DNA from: Bacillota bacterium
GTDB lineage: Bacteria > Bacillota > Clostridia > Lachnospirales > Lachnospiraceae
Reading direction: 5' to 3'
Assembly: GCA_023423045.1 (NCBI GenBank)
Contig: JAFAGA010000086.1
Span: 1 to 64,000 of the forward strand
Length of the DNA stretch: 64,000 bases
Shown here: positions 1-9,025 of the stretch, piece by piece
Numbering within the stretch: the stretch's first letter is position 1
Layout of the letters: every line of letters begins with the position of its first letter
Notes under the pieces: generated by a model
Database searches by the model: none
What the model saw: only the letters and a program-made list of their open reading frames with translations
Told to the model about the DNA's origin: nothing
Position numbers and translations under genes: made by a program

Positions 1-273
1 CTTTTTGTTGCACTCAAGGTTGGCGCTGCCTACCACTGCATAAATTTCTGGTCATAATATTTGCTTTTTCAATGTTCAAAGGGTCATATTTTTTACATCA
101 GTTTTTCATACCAAACTTTACACTACCCGTTATTTATTCAGTCTAGCATGATCTTATCACCCGTGCAAGTATAACCCGGAATTTCCAATTTCGCTTATAC
201 TCCTTCGAAAAACAGGACATACTAAACAGGATATCAGCATCAAAATCCAACCTTTTTGCTCGGAGGTATTACT

Positions 274-1215
274 ATGCGGACGAACAACCGGTTAACTAAG
301 GCATATCAGAATGCAAAGATTGAATATTTCGATGAAAACTCAAAATATATTTTTTTCAGTGATACACATCGGGGTGACGACAGTGTCTCGGATGAGTTCG
401 CGCGTAACCAGAATATCTTTCTTCATGCATTGAACTATTATTATAAACAGGGATATGTATATGTGGAGGCAGGGGACGGCGACGAGCTTTGGGAGTATCC
501 CAACTTTAAGCATATCCGTCTTGCCCATAAGGATGTCTTCATCGCTATGAAGAAATTTTTTGATGATCAGCGCATGATCGTGCTTTACGGCAATCATAAT
601 ATTTATTTAAAGTCAAAGCAATATGTAAAAAATAATTACTTCACCTTTTACGACGAATATAATCAGGAAAGGGTGGAACTCTTCCGTGACCTGACTCCAT
701 ATGAAGCTCTGGTGCTAAAGCATAAAGAAACCGGTCAGGAAATTTTTACGGTACACGGCCATCAGGGGGATGTGATGAATGACCAGCTTTGGGTCCTCTC
801 CATGCTCCTGCTTCGTTATTTCTGGCGTTTCGCCCATGTTGTGGGCTTTGAGAACCCTTCCAGCCCTGCCAGAAATCTGTATAAGCGTCACAAGGTGGAG
901 CGAGCCTATAAAAAATGGATTCAAAAGTATAAAATGATGCTGATCTGCGGCCACACCCACCGGCCGAAATTCCCGAAGAATGACGAGCTTCCCTATTTTA
1001 ACTCCGGCTGCTGTATTCATACCAGAGGTATCACCGGAATCGAGATTCTCCATGGAAAAATACTTATGGTGGATTGGAGAATCATGGCGGATGAGAATGG
1101 CATCGTCCGTATTGAGCGGGTTGTCGTCCGCGGGCCGGAGCCGGTTGATAAATATGATTGTAAAACTCATCCCTATTCAGCAAACTGCTCCACATGCGAT
1201 GAGGATGACGTTTAA
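274..1215 (+). CDS. Calcineurin-like metallophosphoesterase
   Basis: Cytoplasmic phosphoesterase of 313 residues with no signal peptide. The two-metal motifs occur in the usual order: SDTH (29-32), GDGDE (67-71), GNHN (106-109), HGHQGD (161-166) and CGHTHRP (225-231). This layout resembles LpxH-like UDP-2,3-diacylglucosamine hydrolases, but a Gram-positive cell has no lipid A, so the substrate is unknown. The ATG at 274 is chosen over a TTG at 256 because GGAGGT sits at 262-267. The C-terminus is cysteine-containing and acidic (CSTCDEDD). A CBS-domain gene follows on the same strand. Family is certain; function is not. Confidence 0.88.
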   Translation: MRTNNRLTKAYQNAKIEYFDENSKYIFFSDTHRGDDSVSDEFARNQNIFLHALNYYYKQGYVYVEAGDGDELWEYPNFKHIRLAHKDVFIAMKKFFDDQRMIVLYGNHNIYLKSKQYVKNNYFTFYDEYNQERVELFRDLTPYEALVLKHKETGQEIFTVHGHQGDVMNDQLWVLSMLLLRYFWRFAHVVGFENPSSPARNLYKRHKVERAYKKWIQKYKMMLICGHTHRPKFPKNDELPYFNSGCCIHTRGITGIEILHGKILMVDWRIMADENGIVRIERVVVRGPEPVDKYDCKTHPYSANCSTCDEDDV

Positions 1216-1257
1216 ATCCCGGTCAACCGGGGCACGCTATTCCTGGAGGTGTTTCAA

Positions 1258-1290
1258 TTGAAAAAAGCACCCAAATTTTGCGGCATTTAA
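1258..1290 (+). CDS. Possible 10-residue leader peptide before the CBS gene
   Basis: A GGAGGT at 1245-1250 is followed at good spacing by TTG at 1258, which opens a ten-codon frame (MKKAPKFCGI) ending in TAA at 1288-1290. The CBS gene starts 20 bases later with a weaker AAAGGA site. The strong ribosome binding site with no long gene attached is the only evidence. It may instead be a relic of an older start. Confidence 0.25.
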   Translation: MKKAPKFCGI

Positions 1291-1310
1291 TGAAAGGAAT
1301 GGTTGTTACT

Positions 1311-1739
1311 ATGAAGGTAAGAGATATCATGACGAAGAGTGTTGCCAGCCTGCGCTCCGATGACTCCATCGAGCATGCAGCCCAGCTAATGAAGCAGTAT
1401 AACTGCGGTTCCCTTCCGGTATGTACCCAGGATAAGCTCATCGGTATTGTAACCGACCGGGATATTGCAGTCCGTTCCGTGGCCTCCGGTGAGGCTTCCT
1501 CCCACAAGAGGGTCGGCGACATTATGACAAGGGATGTTGTTTTTGCAAGCCCTGAAACAGATGTGGACGACGCAGCAAGATTAATGAGTGACCGGCAGAT
1601 CCGCCGGCTTCCCGTAGTAGAGAATAACAGCCTGATCGGTATCGTTGCTCTCGGAGACATCTCCCTGGAGCCTTCCTGTCAGGAATGTGCCGAGGATGCA
1701 CTGAAAAACATCTCCATGCCGGGGACAAGTATAAGATAA
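1311..1739 (+). CDS. Tandem CBS-domain protein
   Basis: A 142-residue protein made almost wholly of two CBS domains (about 2-57 and 68-130), each opening with the typical DIMT motif (VRDIMTKSV and VGDIMTRDV). Stand-alone CBS pairs bind adenosyl nucleotides such as AMP, ATP or SAM and usually act as energy or ligand sensors on a partner protein; no partner is evident here. The internal ATG at 1311 is chosen because the protein then begins directly with the first CBS domain and has AAAGGA upstream. A strong hairpin terminator follows. Confidence 0.85.
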   Translation: MKVRDIMTKSVASLRSDDSIEHAAQLMKQYNCGSLPVCTQDKLIGIVTDRDIAVRSVASGEASSHKRVGDIMTRDVVFASPETDVDDAARLMSDRQIRRLPVVENNSLIGIVALGDISLEPSCQECAEDALKNISMPGTSIR

Positions 1740-1758
1740 TACTTCCTCTGAAAGCGAA

Positions 1759-1804
1759 AGCCGCAGTACTGTCTGTTAACATAACAGTACTGCGGCTGTT
1801 TTCA
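1759..1804 (+). terminator. Rho-independent terminator after the CBS gene
   Basis: A 14-bp perfect inverted repeat (1759-1772 with 1784-1797, AGCCGCAGTACTGT) with an 11-base loop is followed by GTTTTC. It lies between convergent genes and may stop transcription in both directions. Confidence 0.8.
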
Positions 1805-1835
1805 TGAAACATAGAATGCACAAAACCAAGCTGTT

Positions 1836-3470
1836 CTACTGTGCGATTGCTTTATACCTGTCGTAGGCCTTGTTCACAATTCCGGTCATTTCCTCAAGGC
1901 CCAGCTCGTTGACCCTGCTTACAAAGGCATCAAATTCCCCGATTGGCCTTGACCCGATAAAGAATTTTAATAATTCCTCCTGCGCGTAGGTCTTGATTGA
2001 GCTCATCTTAACATCATATACGTCTTTTTCTTCCGGCGTAAAGGTCAGTTCCGGATTAATCGGGTAGATATAGTCTTTTTCCACATACTCAAACAGCTGT
2101 CTTTTGACATCCTCGGTTGCGCAGGAAGCCTTCTCGTATTCCGGCATCTGTCTCATGCCGATTAATGCCTGAAGACCGTTTCCACGGATCCAGTTTACCA
2201 TACCGCCCTCCGCATTCTTGACCGCGTCGGTATAATCAGGAGCTCCGTTCACCGTCTGGTAGCTTTCCCCTTCCAGACCGAAGTTGAAAAGCAGGGAGCC
2301 TTCGTCACTGTATACATAATCAAACATTTTAATAATATCTATGGCATGCTCGGAGGAGCTTGAGATTGCCCAGCTGGCAATATTGACAATCGGCGCCTGC
2401 TGGCTGAAGGTCTTTGAGGCCTGGCCTTCCTCCAGTACCGGCGGGGGAACCACCTGCCAATTGGTGTCCGAATCCTTTGCCAGAATCTCCTTGTTGGCAT
2501 TCATTCCAGCCACATAACCGGTCCAGTAGCAGGTCGCTCCGGCTTTGTTACCGTAGATATGATAATTGTTCGTATCCTCCCGGGTGATGAATTCCGGATC
2601 GATGAGCCCTTCCGTATACCATTTTGCCATGGTCGCAAGAAATTCCTTAGTCTCCGGCTGAACCGGAGCAAATACCATTTTACCGTCCCGAATCATCCAA
2701 TAGTCCACCCATTCATTGAGCTCAATTCCCCAGGCATCGGCAAAGTTCATGTAATATGCTTCCCACATGCGGTCCAGCACCAGCGGTGTCACATCTCCGG
2801 CACCGTTGCCGTTCAAATCAGTTGTTTTAAATGCCTTAAGCACAGTATACCAGTCATCAATGGTTACCGGCCTTTCCAGCTGTAATTTGTCCAGCCAGTC
2901 CTGACGGATCATGTAACCCATGGCTGTGCGGACTGCCGACAGCATAGGAATCGCATAGATATTTCCGTCCGGAGCGGCGGTCTGTGCCAATACTTCCTTA
3001 TTCTCCACCAGATATTTCTTAATATTGGGGGCGTACTGGTCTATCAGGTCATTGAGGGGAAGAAAAGCTCCCGACATTCCGTAATTATTGATATTTCTCT
3101 TGTCACCCGCCATAATATCCGGCAGCTGTCCGGTGGATATGATTGCATCAAACCGCTCCCCTGTCTGCTGGCTGAAGACGGATTCTATATCGAATTTCAT
3201 ATTGCATCGCTCCGCCAGAGCTTTGAAGCTCATGGTATCGGTGGTATAGATCTTATCCGGCAGCCGGCTTGGCAAGTATATCGATACCTCCACCGGTTCG
3301 CCTGATTTCCCATCGGTGTCCGAGGCTGCCGGCTCGGTTGTGGTTGTATTGGAAGGATCCGAGGGCTTCCCCCCTGTCTCATCTGCTTTTTTTGTACAGC
3401 CGGCAAAGATGCCGCTGATCATAGTGATAACGAGTAAAATTCCCATCCATTTTCTTGCTGTTTTGAACAT
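1836..3470 (-). CDS. ABC transporter solute-binding lipoprotein (system A)
   Basis: Extracellular carbohydrate-binding lipoprotein of 544 residues. A signal peptide (positive start, hydrophobic 10-22) ends in the lipobox IFAGC with the acylated Cys near residue 25, then a Ser/Thr/Asp-rich linker. The rest matches the long LplA/YtcQ class of binding proteins. It is the last gene of a leftward set after two permeases (gap 19 bp) and an AraC-type regulator. By context it binds an oligosaccharide; the ligand cannot be read from sequence. No ATPase gene is present. Confidence 0.9.
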   Translation of the reverse strand: MFKTARKWMGILLVITMISGIFAGCTKKADETGGKPSDPSNTTTTEPAASDTDGKSGEPVEVSIYLPSRLPDKIYTTDTMSFKALAERCNMKFDIESVFSQQTGERFDAIISTGQLPDIMAGDKRNINNYGMSGAFLPLNDLIDQYAPNIKKYLVENKEVLAQTAAPDGNIYAIPMLSAVRTAMGYMIRQDWLDKLQLERPVTIDDWYTVLKAFKTTDLNGNGAGDVTPLVLDRMWEAYYMNFADAWGIELNEWVDYWMIRDGKMVFAPVQPETKEFLATMAKWYTEGLIDPEFITREDTNNYHIYGNKAGATCYWTGYVAGMNANKEILAKDSDTNWQVVPPPVLEEGQASKTFSQQAPIVNIASWAISSSSEHAIDIIKMFDYVYSDEGSLLFNFGLEGESYQTVNGAPDYTDAVKNAEGGMVNWIRGNGLQALIGMRQMPEYEKASCATEDVKRQLFEYVEKDYIYPINPELTFTPEEKDVYDVKMSSIKTYAQEELLKFFIGSRPIGEFDAFVSRVNELGLEEMTGIVNKAYDRYKAIAQ

Positions 3471-3489
3471 AAAAAACCTCCTCTTTTCC

Positions 3490-4380
3490 TTATTCCTTCA
3501 CGCTGCCCACCAGTGCACCGCTGACAAAATATTTTTGAAAGAACGGATAAAGCACGATGATTGGAAGCGTGGTAATTATGATTGCCGCAAACTTAATTGT
3601 TACCGGTATGCTGGCCTCTCCCCGCGAAAGTGCCGCGGATATGTCCTGCCCCAACTGGCTGGACAGAATAATTCTTCTTAATAATACCTGGACCGGCGCC
3701 CTGCTGTCATCGGTCAGCAGAATGCTCTCCCAAAAGAAGGAATTCCACCTGGCGATGGCATAATACAGACCGATCGCCGCCATGACAGGCTTGGACAGGG
3801 GCACCATGATTTTACGCAGAATCTGCCAGTCGTTGGCGCCCTCCAGCTTGGCGGACTCCTCCAGCGAAGCCGGCAGACTCTGAAAATGGGTCCGCAGGAT
3901 AATGACGTACATGGCGCTGATTGCCGGATATAGCAAAATCCCCAGTCTGGAATTCGTCAGCTTCAGGTTATGCATGACCAGAAAAAAGGGTATCATGCCG
4001 CCGCTAAACCACAGGGTAAAGACGACGAAGAGCCCCATGGGCCGATGCAATGCCCAGCGCTTTTTAGAAAGCGGATAAGCTGCAAGAATTGACAGTCCAA
4101 GACTGAGCAGAGTTCCTGCCGCCGTATAGAATATGGTGTTTAAATAAGCCAGCCAGATCCCCTTGTATTTTACCACCACTTCATATGCCCTGAGGGTAAA
4201 TTCCTTCGGAAACAGCACAATATCGTTCCTCATGACACTGGCCGAAGAACTCAGGGAAGCTGACAGTAAATACAAAAAAGGATATAAAGTTACAATACAG
4301 ACAAAGGTGACGAAGCCGTAGCAAACCGCCACATACGTTTTTTCTCCGAATCTCATCCTGTATTTCATAATAATAACCAT
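3490..4380 (-). CDS. Carbohydrate ABC permease, LplC/YtcP type (system A)
   Basis: Six-helix inner-membrane permease, about 296 residues, of the binding-protein-dependent type. The EAA loop that docks the ATPase is visible as SLEESAKLEGANDW about two thirds along. It ends in the family-typical QKYFVSGALVGSVKE. Start choice is between ATG 4380 (GGAAG six bases upstream) and ATG 4368; the former is given. It pairs with the permease at 4433-5341 and the lipoprotein at 1836-3470. Confidence 0.9.
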   Translation of the reverse strand: MVIIMKYRMRFGEKTYVAVCYGFVTFVCIVTLYPFLYLLSASLSSSASVMRNDIVLFPKEFTLRAYEVVVKYKGIWLAYLNTIFYTAAGTLLSLGLSILAAYPLSKKRWALHRPMGLFVVFTLWFSGGMIPFFLVMHNLKLTNSRLGILLYPAISAMYVIILRTHFQSLPASLEESAKLEGANDWQILRKIMVPLSKPVMAAIGLYYAIARWNSFFWESILLTDDSRAPVQVLLRRIILSSQLGQDISAALSRGEASIPVTIKFAAIIITTLPIIVLYPFFQKYFVSGALVGSVKE

Positions 4381-4432
4381 GCCTTTCTTCCATGTCTGCA
4401 AGCATCGGGCCCCAGGCGCCTGGCTCTTCCCG

Positions 4433-5341
4433 TCACCATAATGTTGTACCGTCCAATTTTCTGGTGATTTTATTCGCAGTGGAAACCAGTATAAAGCCGA
4501 CTACATTCTGAAAAATAGTCAGTGCCTGGGTGTATCCGTACCGGTGATTTAAAATTCCCTCCCGGTATACATAGGAATTAAATACATCCGCCGTTTCATA
4601 AATCGCGGGATTGTATATCAGAATGATCCGCTCATGTCCCACATTGAGAATCGATCCCAGATTAATCAGAAACATGACTACGATGGTCGGCAGCAACCCC
4701 GGCAAAGTTATGTAAAGCATCTTCTGGAACTTGCTCGCCCCGTCCACGGTCGCCGCCTCATACTGCTCGCTGGGTATTCCGGCCAGCGCCGCCATATAGA
4801 CGATTGCGGAAAAGCCGGTGCCCTGCCATATTCCTGTACTGATGAAGATTGTCCTGAAATATTTCGGAAATTGAAGAAAAAAGATACTTTTCATTCCGAA
4901 CCGGTTCAAAACCATATTTACCAGACCCGTTGACGACAGGAAATTAATGACCATAGACATGACGACAACGGAAGAGATAAAAAAGGGCAGGTAGCTGATT
5001 GTCTGTGTCACTTTTTTAAACCTCTTCTGACGAATTTCATTAAATGCAATCGCGAGGAGAATGGGTAAGGGAAAGCCAAAAACTGTGCCGTACACATTCA
5101 TCAAAAGAGTATTCCTTAACAGCCGAAAGAAATAGGGATCCTTGAATAAATTCTCAAAATTCTGCCAGCCGATCCACTGACTCCCGGTAATACCCTTCAC
5201 GATATCGTATTTCTGAAAAGCAATGACCATCCACCCCATCGGCAAATAAGCAAATACGGCAAACCAGGCAAACGCCGGAAAAAACATCAGATACAGCCAC
5301 CTGTTCGCGTACAGCTGTGCCTTGCATTTCTTTAAGAACAT
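4433..5341 (-). CDS. Carbohydrate ABC permease, LplB type (system A)
   Basis: A 302-residue permease with about six transmembrane helices. The EAA loop reads YEAATVDGASKFQK. GGAGG stands upstream of the ATG at 5341. It is the first gene of the leftward transporter operon, behind a sigmaA-like promoter at 5383-5411 and a 12-bp palindromic operator. With the YtcP-type partner it forms the translocation channel of system A. Confidence 0.9.
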   Translation of the reverse strand: MFLKKCKAQLYANRWLYLMFFPAFAWFAVFAYLPMGWMVIAFQKYDIVKGITGSQWIGWQNFENLFKDPYFFRLLRNTLLMNVYGTVFGFPLPILLAIAFNEIRQKRFKKVTQTISYLPFFISSVVVMSMVINFLSSTGLVNMVLNRFGMKSIFFLQFPKYFRTIFISTGIWQGTGFSAIVYMAALAGIPSEQYEAATVDGASKFQKMLYITLPGLLPTIVVMFLINLGSILNVGHERIILIYNPAIYETADVFNSYVYREGILNHRYGYTQALTIFQNVVGFILVSTANKITRKLDGTTLW

Positions 5342-5365
5342 TTTTTACCTCCATCCTTCGATTAT

Positions 5366-5411
5366 TGTAACGTTACAGCATCATCATAAATGGCATGGTA
5401 AAGGTTCTCAA
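5366..5411 (-). promoter_or_regulatory. Promoter and LacI-type operator of ABC system A
   Basis: On the minus strand TTGAGA (5411-5406) and TATGAT (5388-5383) are spaced 17 bp. Just downstream, where transcription should start, lies the perfect 12-bp palindrome TGTAACGTTACA (5366-5377), the form bound by LacI/GalR-family repressors. The neighbouring regulator is AraC-type, so the repressor that reads this site is encoded elsewhere. Confidence 0.65.
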
Positions 5412-5528
5412 TCACAAACATTCCCCAATCTTATACTTTTTCCCACTCTTGCAAAAACGTATGGCTCAGCGGAATTCTATTTTCTCCACCTTATTTCAAT
5501 CTTTCCGCTTTATTGAAGCCTTCCGCAT

Positions 5529-7844
5529 TCAAAGGATTGAATTACGCCGGTATTGTACCGGAGTAATCGAATATTTCTCCTTGAATTTCTTGATAAAATA
5601 ATTTGTACTGCCAAACCCCACCCTGATTACAAGCTGTTCCAGGGAAATATTCGTCTCCAGCAGCAGCCTGGCCGCTCTTTTCAGCTTGCAGTCCGTTATG
5701 AACTGAGTAATATTGATTCCTCTCTCTTCCTTAAAAATTCGGCTGATATATTTCGGACTTAAATAAACCTTTTCCGCTATGAATTCCAGCGACAGGTTTT
5801 CATTCAGATGCTCCAGTATTACCTTTTCTATCAAATCCACAACCGTACCCGTGGGGCTATTTTCTATTTTAGATAATTCATTAAAGGTATTTTCGATTAG
5901 CCGGATAAACCAGAAATAAAAATCCTCCGCATGATACTGGTCGTTAATATCCTTAAACAGCTTATCCTGCTCCTTCTTATTTTCCTTCATAATATCCCTT
6001 AAGAAATAATTATACAAAAAGACATACTTTAACACATACCCGTTCAAATCCTCGACAGGTGTGGATAATGTACTTGCCTCCTCAATAAATTGTGTAAGCA
6101 GTTTTTTGACCTGCCCGAGATTTCTGGTAACCAGGGCCTCACTGAAGGCTTCAAAATCCGGTCGGAACGGGCTTTTCTGATGGGTCAGCCTCCCCTGAAT
6201 GTCCTCCCAGTCGATAAAATAGGTGTGGGGCAGAAAATACATATAATCCAGTGCCCTTAACAACAAATTATAGGCGCAGCTGGCCTGTGCCAGCTGTTCA
6301 AATCTGCCGCTCTGCAGGATAATGGGATCCACCGAAAAGGTGATTTTCATGTAATCCGTGAACTTTTTCCGCAGGGTTTCCAGCTGCACCGCCCTGTCCT
6401 CCCGGACAGAAACAATAACACAGACCTTGCCGTCAAATAAATCGGCAGGGAGACAGCGCACCGCAGAGCCGGAACAGCCGTCAAAGAAGCGTATCATATT
6501 ATAGCTGATCAGATTCCTGGTCAGCTCGTCGGTATTGGCATGGATCTTCTCGTGCAGCTTAATCATCAGAAGATAATGTCCCTTCCAGACCTCCTGATAC
6601 CCGAAAAGCTCCAGCTTATCCTCGATTTCCTTCCGGCTGGAGTATTTCGCAGACAAAAGGCTGATGACAAAATCGTTTTTTATGATATTCATATTTTTCA
6701 GAAGGGCTTCCTCTTTCGTTGCCGCCAGGCCGTATAATTCATCAATTGCCCGGTCGATATAGTAGTACTCACTTTCCCTTACCTTCTTATTCAGCTTACC
6801 CTTGTTCAACTTGTTCATAATCAGATAAAACGGTTTATATAAGGATTTGGCAAAACGGAAGGATATCACCAGCCCAAGAACGATTACAATCAGGGAAAAA
6901 TAGAAAACCATTTTCTGAATCGCCCTTGTCTCGTCGTAATATTCCTTGGTGGACATCAGCTTAATGATTTTCCAGTCCGCTATGCCTGTCGGCTGGACCG
7001 TGATAATATTATCCCCGACCTTGCTTGCTTTCTGGCCCGTATCATTGGAAAGGCTTTTTAAGACCAAATCCTTATTGCTGTTTATAAATGCTGAAAGCCC
7101 TTCGCTGTTTCCTTCGGAAGCCACGATGTTCCCATTCGTATTGATAATTGCAATGGAATCCATATCACTGTTAAGGAACTCCCGGAGCTGTTCTATGATG
7201 ACCTCCTGGCGAATATTGATGATGACGTAGCCTTTGAATTTGGATTCCTCCTGGGTGTAGAGCGGATATCCAGCAGTAAATGATATTACGGGAATTTCCA
7301 TCGTATCATAGGTCAGGATACGGTTGGCCAGCCAGCGCTTTTTCCCCTGATAGCGGGTTTCCGTCTCAAAAACATCCAGAGATTTCAGAAAGGCCGCCCG
7401 GTCTTCATCGGTATAGCTGATTCCTCCCTGTGCAGAAATCCAGATATCGTTGATCAGCACATAGACCTCAATGTTCAATACCTCCGGGATATTCTGGGCA
7501 TTGATTACCTGAAGATAATGATCAAACTCTGTAGCTTTATAATAATCATTTTTCATGGGATAGTGCAGAAACTTCTGAATTGCCTTATCCTTGTTCCCAA
7601 GGCTTGTAATTTCCATAATCATGCGGTTAGGCTCTTCAAAAAGAGAATCGTTAATCAGACTCTGCAGGTGCTCCAGCCGGTACATCTCCAGCTTCTCCGC
7701 CTTCTGGTTGTAATTCAGTGAAAACTGCACCGCCAGAAATCCGCTGATGGAAAGGGCAACAATCACAACAATGCCCACAAAGGAAATAACCAGGCGGTTA
7801 AAGATTGTATCAAACCGGTTCAGATGGTTAAACAGCTGCTTCAT
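5529..7844 (-). CDS. AraC-family regulator with membrane sensor domain (system A)
   Basis: A 771-residue one-component regulator. A first transmembrane helix (about 18-40), an extracytoplasmic Cache-like sensor region (about 41-300), a second helix (about 303-325), a long cytoplasmic linker and a C-terminal AraC DNA-binding domain (about 670-768) with two helix-turn-helix units can be seen. Such proteins sense a sugar or sugar-binding lipoprotein outside the cell and control the adjacent transporter. It lies directly upstream of the permeases in the same orientation, separated by 187 bp that hold their own promoter. No histidine kinase catalytic motifs are present. Confidence 0.88.
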   Translation of the reverse strand: MKQLFNHLNRFDTIFNRLVISFVGIVVIVALSISGFLAVQFSLNYNQKAEKLEMYRLEHLQSLINDSLFEEPNRMIMEITSLGNKDKAIQKFLHYPMKNDYYKATEFDHYLQVINAQNIPEVLNIEVYVLINDIWISAQGGISYTDEDRAAFLKSLDVFETETRYQGKKRWLANRILTYDTMEIPVISFTAGYPLYTQEESKFKGYVIINIRQEVIIEQLREFLNSDMDSIAIINTNGNIVASEGNSEGLSAFINSNKDLVLKSLSNDTGQKASKVGDNIITVQPTGIADWKIIKLMSTKEYYDETRAIQKMVFYFSLIVIVLGLVISFRFAKSLYKPFYLIMNKLNKGKLNKKVRESEYYYIDRAIDELYGLAATKEEALLKNMNIIKNDFVISLLSAKYSSRKEIEDKLELFGYQEVWKGHYLLMIKLHEKIHANTDELTRNLISYNMIRFFDGCSGSAVRCLPADLFDGKVCVIVSVREDRAVQLETLRKKFTDYMKITFSVDPIILQSGRFEQLAQASCAYNLLLRALDYMYFLPHTYFIDWEDIQGRLTHQKSPFRPDFEAFSEALVTRNLGQVKKLLTQFIEEASTLSTPVEDLNGYVLKYVFLYNYFLRDIMKENKKEQDKLFKDINDQYHAEDFYFWFIRLIENTFNELSKIENSPTGTVVDLIEKVILEHLNENLSLEFIAEKVYLSPKYISRIFKEERGINITQFITDCKLKRAARLLLETNISLEQLVIRVGFGSTNYFIKKFKEKYSITPVQYRRNSIL

Positions 7845-8018
7845 TTCAGATACCTGCCTTCGATAGAGTATGGTATTATGCCATTCCTTTGCAGTTATTC
7901 ACATAAGAAAAAGACCTGAACTTACCTCATTTATTATACAATTTTTTATGTCTGATTGGTATGCTATAAATTCCACATAGTAGAAATTTTTCTTGAATCA
8001 GTCTAAAGCGGTTCATTA

Positions 8019-8047
8019 TTGTGAAGTGGAAGGAAATACGGTATAAT
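8019..8047 (+). promoter_or_regulatory. SigmaA-type promoter of the membrane protein gene
   Basis: TTGTGA (8019-8024) and TATAAT (8042-8047) with a 17-bp spacer, about 55 bp before the start codon. Confidence 0.65.
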
Positions 8048-8108
8048 GTATAGAAACCTTTGTCCGCAAAAAAGGAAGGTATTCAAGCTACACAGGAGGA
8101 TAACTAGA

Positions 8109-8900
8109 ATGAAAAAACTTAAGCCAAGGTCCGGGAAAAAGATAAACTGGCTGTCCATCGTATATCTGCTACTCCGTTTATCCGTAATTATTGTTATTAT
8201 TGATCAGATAAAAACCAGGGATTATGAGAATATATTCCTTTGTATCCTGACTCTAATTCTATTTACGGTGCCCAGCTTTATTGAGAAGAGAATCCATATT
8301 GATATTCCCGATACCCTGGAGGTAATTATTCTTCTCTTTATCTATTCCGCGGAGATCCTCGGAGAAATCAACTCCTACTATCTGATTTTCCCTTATTGGG
8401 ATACCACACTGCACACGCTCAACGGCTTCCTTGCAGCCGCCATCGGCTTGTCGCTGATTGATATTTTAAATAAGAATAATAAATTTGCGATTTCCCTCTC
8501 ACCGGTGTTTGTAGCCCTGGTGGCCTTCTGCTTCTCCATGACCATCGGCGTAGTCTGGGAGATGTTCGAGTTCTCCATGGATCAGCTCCTTGGCTTCGAT
8601 ATGCAGAAGGATACCTACCTGACCTCCTTCCGCTCCGTACTTCTGAATGAACAGGGCCTGAACGTGCCGGTAAAGGTTACGATTGACAGCCTTGTGGTCA
8701 ACGGTGAGCCTTGGAAGGCATATATCGATATCGGACTCATTGATACCATGATGGATCTGGTGGTTAATTTTATCGGTGCCGCCGTGTTCTCCACCTTTGG
8801 GTACTTCTACATTAAACAGAGAGGCAAGGGGAACTTTGTCAAGAGATTTATTTTAAAATCCACCAAGCAGTCACACCGCAAGGAAGAGACAAAAGAATAG
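8109..8900 (+). CDS. Multi-spanning membrane protein, DUF2238/YjdF-like
   Basis: A 263-residue integral membrane protein with about six hydrophobic segments. Polar residues within helices form a recognisable set: WDTTLHTLNGF, GVVWEMFEFSMDQ and DTMMDLVVNFIGA. This His/Glu/Asp pattern is shared with DUF2238 (YjdF) membrane proteins, whose function is unknown. AGGAGGA at 8094-8100 fixes the ATG at 8109 rather than the earlier in-frame codon. It is a single gene with its own promoter and a hairpin terminator. Confidence 0.75.
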   Translation: MKKLKPRSGKKINWLSIVYLLLRLSVIIVIIDQIKTRDYENIFLCILTLILFTVPSFIEKRIHIDIPDTLEVIILLFIYSAEILGEINSYYLIFPYWDTTLHTLNGFLAAAIGLSLIDILNKNNKFAISLSPVFVALVAFCFSMTIGVVWEMFEFSMDQLLGFDMQKDTYLTSFRSVLLNEQGLNVPVKVTIDSLVVNGEPWKAYIDIGLIDTMMDLVVNFIGAAVFSTFGYFYIKQRGKGNFVKRFILKSTKQSHRKEETKE

Positions 8901-8913
8901 ATAAATAGATAAG

Positions 8914-8973
8914 AATGCCGGATCAACCACTAGGATAAGAATTTATCATGGTATGTTAGATCCGGCATTTTAA
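8914..8973 (+). terminator. Hairpin terminator, probably bidirectional
   Basis: AATGCCGGATC (8914-8924) pairs with GATCCGGCATT (8959-8969); TTTT follows. It lies between convergent genes. Confidence 0.6.
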
Positions 8974-9025
8974 CAAATCATACGATATACCTACTATGCA
9001 TATTTATATTCCTATTATGTGATCC

